Part shown: positions 8,984 through 15,573 of the stretch, one piece after another
Layout of the letters: every line of letters begins with the position of its first letter
Position numbering within the stretch: the stretch's first letter is position 1
Origin: Dysgonamonadaceae bacterium
Lineage (GTDB): Bacteria > Bacteroidota > Bacteroidia > Bacteroidales > Azobacteroidaceae
Direction of reading: 5' to 3'
Assembly: GCA_031276105.1 (NCBI GenBank)
Contig: JAISNS010000209.1
Span: 1 to 19,336, forward strand
DNA: 19,336 nt
The notes under the pieces: model-generated
Seen by the model: the letters and a program-made list of their open reading frames with translations, nothing else
What the model was told of the DNA's origin: nothing
The model's database searches: none
Translations under genes and position numbers: made by a program

Positions 8984-10639
8984 TTAATAAACAAATGTTG
9001 CTTCAATATAATCTTCGCTTTCCCAAGGCGCTTTCAATTCTTTCCAGATAGAAGCGCCTACCATCATTTCGATATCTTTATAAAAATTAATAGCGCCTTT
9101 GAATCCGGCATAAGGGCCTCCGGCATCGTAGTTGTGAAGTTGCTTTAATGGAATACCCATTTTTTGCACGCAAAATTTTTCTTTGATGCCGGCGCAGAAT
9201 ACATCGGGGTGGTATTTTTCGATCAATTTTTCCATTTCGTAATGACTGAGGTCGTCAATTACCAACATGCCTTTTTCCATTTGAGCCATTAAACCGTGAT
9301 ATTCGTTAAATTCCATTCCTTCGGCTTCCAGCGCTTTCAGTTCGTCTTCCGTTTTGCGCGGTTTGTATCGGGTGGCGTCTTGCGCGACCGTTATTTCTTC
9401 GATATTGCGGCTGTCGGCGTCGATCTGAATGGTGGGAATAACGCGGCGTCCTTCGTAATCGTCGCGATGACCGAATTCGTATCCGGCGGCGACGGTTGCC
9501 ATGCCCAGTTCTTCAAATAAGTCTTGATAATGATGCGCCCGCGACCCGCCGACAAAAAGCATGGCTAATTTGCCTTTTGTTCGTTTGAGGGCTTCTTCGC
9601 GTGCTTTTTCTACCGGAATCATTTCTTCGGCAATTACCTCTTCGACTTTGTCCGCCAATTCTTTTGCTCCGAAATATTGGGCGATTTTGCGCAGCATCTT
9701 TGCCGTTGAGCGTGCGCCGATGGGCTGCACTTTAATCCATGGGATACCGAAAGCGGTTTCCATCATTTCGGCAACGTAGTTGATGGAGCGATGACACATC
9801 ACCATGTTGAGGTCTGCCGTATGAGCGTTTTCAAATTTTTGGATGTTGGAGTTTCCGCTGAAAGTAGCAATCAGATGGATGCCGCATTTCTCGAAAACCC
9901 GTTCCAACTCGAACGCGTCGCCGCCGATGTTGTATTCTCCCAGCAGGTTGACGCGGTATTTCAGCGATCCTCTCACTTCGTCGTCGCGACCGATCAGGTT
10001 TTTGAACAGTCCGTTGTTGGCGATGTGGTGACCGGCCGATTGCGATACGCCGCGGTATCCTTCGCAGGAGAATCCGAAGATATTGATACCGTTGCCGATT
10101 TCTTCCTTCATTTGGCGCGATACGCGGTGAACGTCGTCGCCAATCAGCCCGACCGGGCAGGTGGAAAAGACGGCAATTGCTTTGGGGTGGAACAGTTCGT
10201 AAGCTTCGCGAATGGCCTGTTTCAGTTTTTCTTCGCCGCCGAAGACGATGTTCGAGTCCTGCATATCGGTAGAGAAGCAATAGGTGATGAAATTGGAATC
10301 GTTTTCATCTACCGGTTTTGTTTGGTTGCGGCGGGTGAGCCATGAATAAAATCCGCATCCGATAGGGCCGTGGGTAATGTTTACGATGTCGCGCGTAGGT
10401 CCCAGCACTACGCCTTTACAGCCGGCATAGGTGCAGCCTCGCTGGGTGATGATGCCCGGAATGGTGCGAACATTGGCCAGTATTTCGGGCGGCGTTTCGG
10501 GATCGCTTAGCACAATGGCTTTTGCCCTTTTTTTGGCTACTTTTTTCGGGTACCTGGTGATTACTTCGTCTCGAAATTCCTGTAATTCGGCAACCAGTCC
10601 GGTAGTTGCCGTTTTGTTGTCTATATTATTATCCGTCAT
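8984..10639 (-). CDS. nifD: NifD, nitrogenase MoFe protein alpha subunit
   Basis: NifD holds FeMo-cofactor and half of the P-cluster and is where N2 is reduced. In the 551 residues the P-cluster ligands are Cys69, Cys95 and Cys161 and the cofactor ligands Cys282 (VMCHRSIN) and His502 (KQLHNYD). Gln200 and His204 (GVSQSAGHHIAN), key residues near the cofactor, are those of the Mo enzyme rather than the GPSQSGGHH type of AnfD. Between the two cofactor ligands there are about 53 more residues than in Azotobacter NifD (around 390-450, HRDDYEGRRVIPTIQIDAD), the insertion typical of Clostridium pasteurianum NifD. No delta-subunit gene (anfG/vnfG) separates it from nifK, which also argues for the Mo form. 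Confidence 0.98.
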   Translation of the reverse strand: MTDNNIDNKTATTGLVAELQEFRDEVITRYPKKVAKKRAKAIVLSDPETPPEILANVRTIPGIITQRGCTYAGCKGVVLGPTRDIVNITHGPIGCGFYSWLTRRNQTKPVDENDSNFITYCFSTDMQDSNIVFGGEEKLKQAIREAYELFHPKAIAVFSTCPVGLIGDDVHRVSRQMKEEIGNGINIFGFSCEGYRGVSQSAGHHIANNGLFKNLIGRDDEVRGSLKYRVNLLGEYNIGGDAFELERVFEKCGIHLIATFSGNSNIQKFENAHTADLNMVMCHRSINYVAEMMETAFGIPWIKVQPIGARSTAKMLRKIAQYFGAKELADKVEEVIAEEMIPVEKAREEALKRTKGKLAMLFVGGSRAHHYQDLFEELGMATVAAGYEFGHRDDYEGRRVIPTIQIDADSRNIEEITVAQDATRYKPRKTEDELKALEAEGMEFNEYHGLMAQMEKGMLVIDDLSHYEMEKLIEKYHPDVFCAGIKEKFCVQKMGIPLKQLHNYDAGGPYAGFKGAINFYKDIEMMVGASIWKELKAPWESEDYIEATFVY

Positions 10640-10666
10640 TGTTTTTTTTTATTAAACGAACCGGTT

Positions 10667-11044
10667 TCAATCCAACGTTATATTGCCGGATTCTCCGGTA
10701 TGGACGCTGAACGAATCCAATGTTTCAACTACAATTATTTTCCCGTCTCCGCTTTTTCCCGTTTGATTGGCTTTGAGGAGGGTTTGTACGGCCAACTCTT
10801 TTTTCTCGTCGGTGACTACAAGGGTAATCATCCGTTTCGATTTCAAGCGCGGCACTTCGGGGATAAACTCCAGAGCATGTTCGGCCGCTGCGGATTCGGC
10901 TTCTCTGATTTTTTCCAAATCGCCGTGTCCTTGTCCGCGTCCCAGCACCGGCATTGCGGTGAAAGACGGTAGCCCGGCGTCGGCTAAGGCCTGCTTGGTT
11001 TCGCCCATCTTGGATATTCGTATTATTCCTAAAATCAGTTTCAT
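10667..11044 (-). CDS. nifI2: NifI2, PII-family regulator of nitrogenase
   Basis: NifI2 works with NifI1 to inhibit nitrogenase reversibly when ammonium is present, by binding the MoFe protein under control of 2-oxoglutarate and ATP (known from methanogens). This 125-residue protein is GlnB-like: beta-strand start MKLILGIIRI, loop entry VLGRGQGHGD (33-42), an enlarged T-loop region to about residue 68, and the C-terminal SGDGKIIVVE (98-107). It lacks the canonical GlnB uridylylation tyrosine context. It follows nifI1 after two bases and precedes nifD by 27, the standard place between nifH and nifD in anaerobe nif operons. Confidence 0.93.
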   Translation of the reverse strand: MKLILGIIRISKMGETKQALADAGLPSFTAMPVLGRGQGHGDLEKIREAESAAAEHALEFIPEVPRLKSKRMITLVVTDEKKELAVQTLLKANQTGKSGDGKIIVVETLDSFSVHTGESGNITLD

Positions 11045-11046
11045 AC

Positions 11047-11373
11047 TTATTCTTCTTTTCTACCGCTGGAGATGGTATAGAGTTCCACTACCGGGGTGAT
11101 GAATATTTTTCCGTCGCCCGCCTGCCCTTTGGGCGCCGAGCGGGCAGATTCGATGATTGTTTCTACCACAAAGTCTTTGTCTTTGTCGTTTATAACGATG
11201 ATCAACAAGTCTTTGGGCAATTCGTCGTATGTAACGTTGCCGACTTTCAGTCCGCGCTGTTTGCCCCGTCCGAAAACGGAAATCTTCGTTACGGCCGGAA
11301 ATCCGGCATTGAATAAATCTTTCATAACAACCGGCGATTTTTCCGGGCGTACAATGGCTCTTATTAGCAACAT
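11047..11373 (-). CDS. nifI1: NifI1, PII-family regulator of nitrogenase
   Basis: NifI1 is the partner of NifI2 in ammonium switch-off of nitrogenase. The 108 residues show the PII fold markers: MLLIRAIVRPEK at the N-terminus, VFGRGKQRG (33-41) leading into the T-loop, and AGDGKIFITPV (85-95). It starts six bases after the nifH stop. Finding nifI1/nifI2 in the nifH-nifD gap, with no draT or draG gene in the window, suggests post-translational control by protein binding rather than by ADP-ribosylation, although the arginine that DraT modifies is present in NifH. Confidence 0.93.
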   Translation of the reverse strand: MLLIRAIVRPEKSPVVMKDLFNAGFPAVTKISVFGRGKQRGLKVGNVTYDELPKDLLIIVINDKDKDFVVETIIESARSAPKGQAGDGKIFITPVVELYTISSGRKEE

Positions 11374-11379
11374 AGTGTT

Positions 11380-12234
<855 letters not shown>

Positions 12235-12248
12235 CTACAAACGAGTAA

Positions 12249-12264
12249 TCCAAGGAATGTGCCA
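12249..12264 (-). promoter_or_regulatory. Putative sigma-54 (-24/-12) promoter of the nif operon
   Basis: On the minus strand this reads TGGCACATTCCTTGGA. The -24 element TGGCAC is perfect; the -12 element is TTGG where TTGC is usual; GG-to-GG spacing is the required 12 bases. The predicted start is near 12239, leaving a leader of about 35 bases to the nifH ATG. A NifA gene in the same operon makes sigma-54 control expected. The -12 mismatch is the main reason for caution. Confidence 0.68.
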
Positions 12265-12287
12265 ACGGTGATCTTATTTGATTTCTT

Positions 12288-12301
12288 ATTATTTAAATAA
12301 T
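12288..12301. promoter_or_regulatory. Perfect 14-base AT palindrome upstream of the nifH promoter
   Basis: ATTATTTAAATAAT is self-complementary over all 14 bases and lies in an A/T-rich stretch (about 12278-12320), some 50-60 bases upstream of the predicted nifH start, between the putative promoter and the upstream boxes. This is where a bending protein such as IHF/HU would act at sigma-54 promoters. The palindrome is seen; the role is inference, and AT-rich palindromes also arise by chance. Confidence 0.35.
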
Positions 12302-12369
12302 TATTTATTAGAAATATAAGGATAAATTCGTTATAAAACAGGATTTAATAACGGCTCCGAATTTTATTT

Positions 12370-12415
12370 CAAAAATGTAGGAAAAAACCGGAAGAAACAA
12401 CCAAAATGTAGGAAA
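12370..12415 (-). promoter_or_regulatory. Two tandem 15-base boxes upstream of nifH (candidate enhancer)
   Basis: On the minus strand the two sites read TTTCCTACATTTTTG (12370-12384) and TTTCCTACATTTTGG (12401-12415), 31 bases apart or about three helical turns. They are centred about 138 and 169 bases upstream of the predicted nifH start, within the range of activator sites at sigma-54 promoters. The same box occurs twice before the modE-like operon. They do not fit the classic NifA site TGT-N10-ACA. The binding protein is unknown. Confidence 0.6.
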
Positions 12416-12523
12416 GAAAAATGAGATGAAACCTCTAACGAGGTTTAGGAATTAAAAATTAAAAATTCAGGAATTAGGAATTACGCAAAGCGGCGTTACC
12501 AATTACGCCGGCAGGCGTTACAT

Positions 12524-12852
12524 ATCAATAAAAAGAAAATGAATGTCAACATAATCTAATCTCCGTAGGAGATTCATATCAATAACTCATGTTACGCAGC
12601 ATCCGGTTTAGTTTCCTTTGCCTGAAAGGCAAAATTTTCATAACCGCAGGTCGCAGACCTGCGGCAGGAAGTAACACGCCGCTAACGCTGCCTGAAAGGC
12701 AGGACTTCATCTTCCTTACCAAATACTGCCTTTCAGGCAGGGAGGATGGGTGGATGCCTCTCTCTCCGCAGGTCGATGACCTGCGGTTATGAAAATTACG
12801 TCCTTTCAGGACTTTCCGAAAATATGCGTAACAGGAATCAATAAAAAGAAAA
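12524..12852. repeat. 16-base direct repeats flanking the nested hairpin cluster
   Basis: ATCAATAAAAAGAAAA is present at 12524-12539 and again at 12837-12852, the same way round, with weaker similarity extending upstream of each (GCGTTACAT and GCGTAACAGGA). The pair brackets the hairpin cluster. This could be a target duplication from an inserted non-autonomous element, or two copies of a unit that is repeated in its own right. The A-rich composition lowers certainty. Confidence 0.5.
12617..12812. repeat. Nested inverted cluster of six 3-base-loop hairpins
   Basis: Six perfect hairpins occur in order: 12617-12633 (stem TTTGCCT, loop GAA), 12644-12664 (stem CCGCAGGTC, loop GCA), 12688-12702 (stem CTGCCT, loop GAA), 12726-12740 (stem CTGCCT, loop TTC), 12766-12786 (stem CCGCAGGTC, loop GAT) and 12800-12812 (stem GTCCT, loop TTC). 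The order mirrors itself: the right three are reverse-complement relatives of the left three, and AATTTTCATAACCGCAGGTC at 12632-12651 recurs inverted, ending near 12797. The result is a palindrome built of palindromes about 200 bases long, resembling REP/MITE-type elements, with no transposase gene. Confidence 0.8.
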
Positions 12853-12962
12853 AGCCTGACGCCGGCTGGAATAACGATTATCTTCTGAAAATCTTAATAA
12901 ATTATGATGCGTTTGCCCTGGAGTTAGGTACTGTTGTTTTTTATTATTTAAAATTGCTTAAC

Positions 12963-13169
12963 GAGTAAATTATTTTATTTTCTCCATCGGACTCCGATGG
13001 GATGAGTAAATTATTTTATTTTGTCCGTCGGACTCCGATGGGACGAGTAAATTATTTTATTTTGTCCGTCGGACTCCGATGGGATGAGTAACATCATTTT
13101 ATTTTGTCCGTCGGACTCCGATGGGATGAGTAACATCATTTTATTTTGTCCATCGGACTCCGCTGGGCT
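12963..13169. repeat. Five-unit 41-42 bp tandem repeat, each unit with a hairpin
   Basis: Units begin (GAGTAA) at 12963, 13004, 13045, 13086 and 13128, with periods of 41, 41, 41, 42 and 42; a sixth GAGTAA start at 13169-13170 is truncated. Each unit has a T/A-rich half and a stem-loop CCRTCGG-ACT-CCGATGG; in units where R is G one pair becomes a G-T wobble, and the last unit has GCTGGG in place of GATGGG. The array starts eight bases after the ATPase stop (in the transcribed direction), so it would form the 3' untranslated region of the transporter mRNA. Open frames through it are artefacts. Stems lack a following T-run on the minus strand, so they are not typical intrinsic terminators. Confidence 0.9.
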
Positions 13170-13177
13170 GAGTAATG

Positions 13178-13945
13178 TCATATATTTAATGGAATACAAG
13201 TCTTACGGTTCTCGATCCGGCAGATAGAAACGTCCACATCGTAGATTTCCCGCAGAATCTCGCCGGTAATGACTTGATTGCAATTTCCCTGTTTCCGGAT
13301 GCCTTCCCGGTGAATAACCGTTACCTGCGCGTCGCACATAAACGCATGATCGGGAGAATGAGTGGCCATCAGAATACCCAGCGAATCGTTTTTCAACTTA
13401 TTCACCTGATTCAGTATCTTGATTTGATTGCCGAAATCGAGGTTCGACGTCGGTTCGTCCATGATCAGGAACGCCGGCTGTTGCGCAAGCGCCCGCGCTA
13501 CAATTGCCAATTGCTGTTCCCCGCCGCTGATTTGGGTGAAGAGACAATCTTTCAAGTAACGGATTTGCAACCGTTCCAAACAATCTTCAGCTATGAGTTT
13601 GTCTGCCTTGCCCGGCGAAGAAAATGCGCCCAGATGGGCTGTCCGCCCAAACAGCACAACCTCGAACACCGTGAATGGGAAAGGCAAAGAACGCGCCTGC
13701 GGCACATAGGCGACTTTTTGGGCAAACCGACGGCGATTCCAGGCAGCAATATTTTTCCCGTCGAGCAAAATTTCACCGTCGAGCAAGGGGAGGATACCCA
13801 GAATCGATTTGAACAAAGTTGTCTTGCCGGCGCCGTTTTTCCCGATGAAACAAGTTGTTTGACCGGTAAGCAATTCGAGATCAATATTTCTCAAAACAAC
13901 TTTCCGACGGTAGCCTAACGATGCGTTTTTTATCTTCAGTTCCAT
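13178..13945 (-). CDS. ABC transporter ATPase, FecE/MolC-like, probable molybdate (or tungstate) importer
   Basis: This is the nucleotide-binding subunit of an importer of the iron-siderophore/cobalamin/molybdate (type II) class. The 255 residues show Walker A GKNGAGKTT (35-43), Q-loop Gln83, signature ISGGEQQ (139-145), Walker B AFLIMDEP (158-165), D-loop and H-loop His196 (MATHSPDH). A TTG at 13954 would add three residues and overlap the permease; the ATG at 13945 is two bases after the permease stop and is preferred. Substrate is inferred from the adjacent ModE-like gene and nif neighbourhood: Haemophilus MolBC is a precedent for molybdate uptake by this class. Iron or heme cannot be excluded from the ATPase alone. 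Confidence 0.9.
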   Translation of the reverse strand: MELKIKNASLGYRRKVVLRNIDLELLTGQTTCFIGKNGAGKTTLFKSILGILPLLDGEILLDGKNIAAWNRRRFAQKVAYVPQARSLPFPFTVFEVVLFGRTAHLGAFSSPGKADKLIAEDCLERLQIRYLKDCLFTQISGGEQQLAIVARALAQQPAFLIMDEPTSNLDFGNQIKILNQVNKLKNDSLGILMATHSPDHAFMCDAQVTVIHREGIRKQGNCNQVITGEILREIYDVDVSICRIENRKTCIPLNI

Positions 13946-13947
13946 GG

Positions 13948-14946
13948 TTACCAAACCCGTTTGGACGATATTTTTAATACGATGAAAAACAAAGGCGCTC
14001 CGATCATGGACGTGAGTATGCCGAGCGGAATTTCGAGCGAAGCGATCGACCGCGACAGGTTATCGACCCAAAGCAGGAAAACAGATCCGGTAAAAAAAGA
14101 GGCCGGCAGCAACAGGCGATGATCGGGGCCGATGATGAATCGGGATAAATGCGGAATTATCAGCCCTACCCAACCAATCAAACCGCTGACGGCAATCACG
14201 GACGCCGTAAGCAAAGAAGCGCAGACGATAACAATCAAGCGCAGGCATTTCGTGTTGACGCCCAAGGTTCGCGCTTCGCCTTCTCCGAACGACAGAACGT
14301 TCAATCTCCACGCAACAAGTTGCAACGGCACAAGCGCAATCAGGATAATCGGTGCAACCATTTTTATTTCCTTCATCGTTATCTCCGAAAGGCTTCCCAT
14401 CAGCCAGAACACAATATCCGGCAATCGCGATTCGCTGTCGGCCAAGTACTTCATCAGCGCGATTAAGGCGCCGAACAGGGCGCCGACAATCATCCCCGAC
14501 AGCACCATCGTCAGTACTTTGTCGTGAACGTTTGTCATGATTCGGCTTAGCAGCAAAGTCAGAAACACGGCGAGCAGTCCCATGCCGAAAGCCGAAAGCT
14601 GTATGGCCGCCAATCCCGCCGAAAAGAGAATCGCTAACGTCGCCCCGAATCCTGCGCCGGAAGTGACGCCCAAAATATCGGGACTGACCATCGGATTCCG
14701 GAACAATCCCTGATAAACAGCTCCGGCTACCGACAATGATCCACCGGCCAATATAGCCCCCAGAATGCGCGGAGTCCGTACCTGTTCAATCAGGATAGGG
14801 ATATTTTCGTCGATCTGTTCACCGGCGAACAAATATCTCAGAATATCTGCGACGGCAATGGGATATCGGCCTACGGCAAACGATAGTAACGTTGTTGCCG
14901 ACAGGACAATAAATAAAATCGCTAAAAGTAATAAGGAACGCTTCAT
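13948..14946 (-). CDS. FecCD/MolB-type ABC transporter permease, probable molybdate (or tungstate) importer
   Basis: This integral inner-membrane protein of 332 residues belongs to the FecCD family: N-terminal hydrophobic helix (MKRSLLLLAILFIVL), the family motif VRTPRILGAILAGGSLSVAGAVYQ (written in two parts, around residues 54-78) with FRNPMVSPDILGVTSGAG following, a repeated series of hydrophobic helices, and the cytoplasmic coupling region LSFGEGEARTLGV. The signature GLIGWVGLIIPHLSR near residue 255 is also typical. A frame extension up to 15060 overlaps the regulator gene and lacks family sequence, so the ATG at 14946, 16 bases after the regulator stop, is taken. No periplasmic binding protein gene accompanies it. 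Confidence 0.92.
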   Translation of the reverse strand: MKRSLLLLAILFIVLSATTLLSFAVGRYPIAVADILRYLFAGEQIDENIPILIEQVRTPRILGAILAGGSLSVAGAVYQGLFRNPMVSPDILGVTSGAGFGATLAILFSAGLAAIQLSAFGMGLLAVFLTLLLSRIMTNVHDKVLTMVLSGMIVGALFGALIALMKYLADSESRLPDIVFWLMGSLSEITMKEIKMVAPIILIALVPLQLVAWRLNVLSFGEGEARTLGVNTKCLRLIVIVCASLLTASVIAVSGLIGWVGLIIPHLSRFIIGPDHRLLLPASFFTGSVFLLWVDNLSRSIASLEIPLGILTSMIGAPLFFIVLKISSKRVW

Positions 14947-14962
14947 AGCCTGTTTTTTTAAT

Positions 14963-15319
14963 TTACAGTAAGCAACCGTCGATTGTCGATTCGAGCGTTT
15001 GCAAATAATCGTGGTGCATCTCCTGCATACGCATGAAATTACCGACAAGAGCGGCGCCATATTTAGTCAGTTCGGCTCCTCCGCCGTCGGCGCCTCCGCG
15101 CTTGCGTACCACTATGGGCACCGGAGAAAGACTGTTGATTTCGTTGATATAGTTCCACGCCAGTTGATAGGAAATGTGCATAGCCATAGCCGCCGCTTGA
15201 ATGGAACCTCCCTGTCGCAGTTGGCGCAACAATTCGATCCGTTTCGTGTTCAAAAACAGTTTGTCGCCTTTCCTGATTTCCAAACAGGCCGATAGCGTGA
15301 ATATTCTGCACTTCAACAT
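14963..15319 (-). CDS. ModE-like molybdate-responsive regulator (single HTH domain)
   Basis: The 118-residue protein matches the N-terminal winged helix-turn-helix domain of ModE: TKRIELLRQLRQGGSIQAAAMAMHISYQLAWNYI gives the helix-turn-helix (in about residues 25-58), and RKRGGADGGGAELTKYG is the ModE/LysR-type wing with its Gly-rich turn (73-89). There is no C-terminal molybdate-binding (Mop/TOBE) domain, so if it senses molybdate it must do so by another means or through a partner. It leads the transporter operon, which supports a role in molybdenum control. The ATG at 15319 is the first in frame. A sigma-54-type promoter would place the start of transcription only about 12 bases upstream, leaving a very short leader. 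Confidence 0.85.
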   Translation of the reverse strand: MLKCRIFTLSACLEIRKGDKLFLNTKRIELLRQLRQGGSIQAAAMAMHISYQLAWNYINEINSLSPVPIVVRKRGGADGGGAELTKYGAALVGNFMRMQEMHHDYLQTLESTIDGCLL

Positions 15320-15341
15320 GGTTCCATTTTATCACAAATGA

Positions 15342-15357
15342 TACAAACACCATGCCA
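15342..15357 (-). promoter_or_regulatory. Putative sigma-54 (-24/-12) promoter of the modE-like/transporter operon
   Basis: On the minus strand this reads TGGCATGGTGTTTGTA. Against TGGCACG-N4-TTGCW it differs at one position of the -24 element (T for C) and one of the -12 element (TTGT for TTGC, a variant also used by the pspA promoter of E. coli). The 12-base GG-to-G spacing is correct. The predicted start is near 15331. A competing weak housekeeping match (TATCATTTG) overlaps further downstream, so this call is tentative and gains weight mainly from the upstream boxes shared with nifH. Confidence 0.5.
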
Positions 15358-15426
15358 ATGAATATAAATAACCAATAACTAATATATTACCGACAAAACA
15401 GAACGCTTTTCCCCAGGGAAATTCTA

Positions 15427-15461
15427 CAAAAACGTAGGAAAATTTACAAAAATGTAGGGAG
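15427..15461 (-). promoter_or_regulatory. Two tandem 15-base boxes upstream of the modE-like operon (candidate enhancer)
   Basis: On the minus strand the sites read TTTCCTACGTTTTTG (15427-15441) and CTCCCTACATTTTTG (15447-15461), 20 bases apart, about two helical turns. They match the two boxes upstream of nifH at 13-15 of 15 positions. Here each is extended into a dyad on the plus strand (CTACAAAAACGTAG and TTACAAAAATGTAG). They are centred about 103 and 123 bases upstream of the predicted start of the transporter operon and about 85-110 upstream of the oppositely directed DUF2723 start, so which gene they serve is inferred. Confidence 0.6.
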
Positions 15462-15508
15462 AAAAATAGCCGGTAGCACAAGTTTTATTCTCTTAACTTA
15501 TTTACCGC

Positions 15509-15535
15509 TTGTTTCATAATTTTTTATTATCTTTG
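15509..15535 (+). promoter_or_regulatory. Bacteroidota housekeeping promoter of the DUF2723 gene
   Basis: A -33 element TTG at 15509-15511 and a -7 element TATCTTTG at 15528-15535 (consensus TAnnTTTG) are separated by the standard distance of about 19 bases between their first positions. The predicted start is near 15541, about 33 bases before the ATG at 15574. This is the clearest promoter of its kind in the window and a main clue to the phylum. Confidence 0.75.
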
Positions 15536-15573
15536 CGGCTCTGAATACAAATGTGAAATAAACAGTTTGACTT

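Larger units (their letters stand above)
12416..12962. other. Gene-free, hairpin-rich intergenic region between nifH and the transporter operon
   Basis: I find no credible gene in this stretch; the one plus-strand open frame at 12589-12792 is made of repeat sequence. It contains several short perfect hairpins at 12429-12446 (stem AAACCTC, loop TAAC), 12505-12518 (stem ACGCC) and 12558-12574 (stem AATCTCC, loop GTA), then the nested set described separately. From about 12853 to 12962 I see no structure beyond low-complexity A/T sequence. All genes on both sides point in the minus direction, so this is both the 3' flank of the transporter operon and the upstream region of nif. Confidence 0.75.

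Noticed and set aside
9831..10280. Other long frames opposite or within nif genes, such as this Arg-rich one
   Set aside because: They are shadows of nifD, nifE, nifH and others in alternate frames, with biased composition and no family motifs.
8984..10639. Iron-only or vanadium nitrogenase
   Set aside because: No anfG/vnfG between nifD and nifK, and the GVSQSAGHHIAN region is of the Mo type.
12265..12600. Classic NifA upstream site TGT-N10-ACA before nifH
   Set aside because: I checked each TGT in the region and none is followed by ACA at the right distance; the nearest form is CGT-N10-ACA at 15433-15448 near the other operon.
12589..12792. Plus-strand open frame of 67 codons in the nif upstream gap
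   Set aside because: It is made of hairpin repeats, has no family resemblance and lies in a region whose structure explains it.
12963..13169. CRISPR array
   Set aside because: The whole 41-42 bp unit is repeated with no unique spacers, and no cas gene is present.
13011..13199. Minus-strand frame with repeated SESDGQNK-like peptide
   Set aside because: It is a translation of the 41-42 bp tandem array and overlaps the ATPase end; no start signal or protein-like composition.
13948..15060. Longer permease start at 15060
   Set aside because: The added 38 residues overlap the modE-like gene and have a Cys/Arg-rich sequence unlike any FecCD N-terminus.
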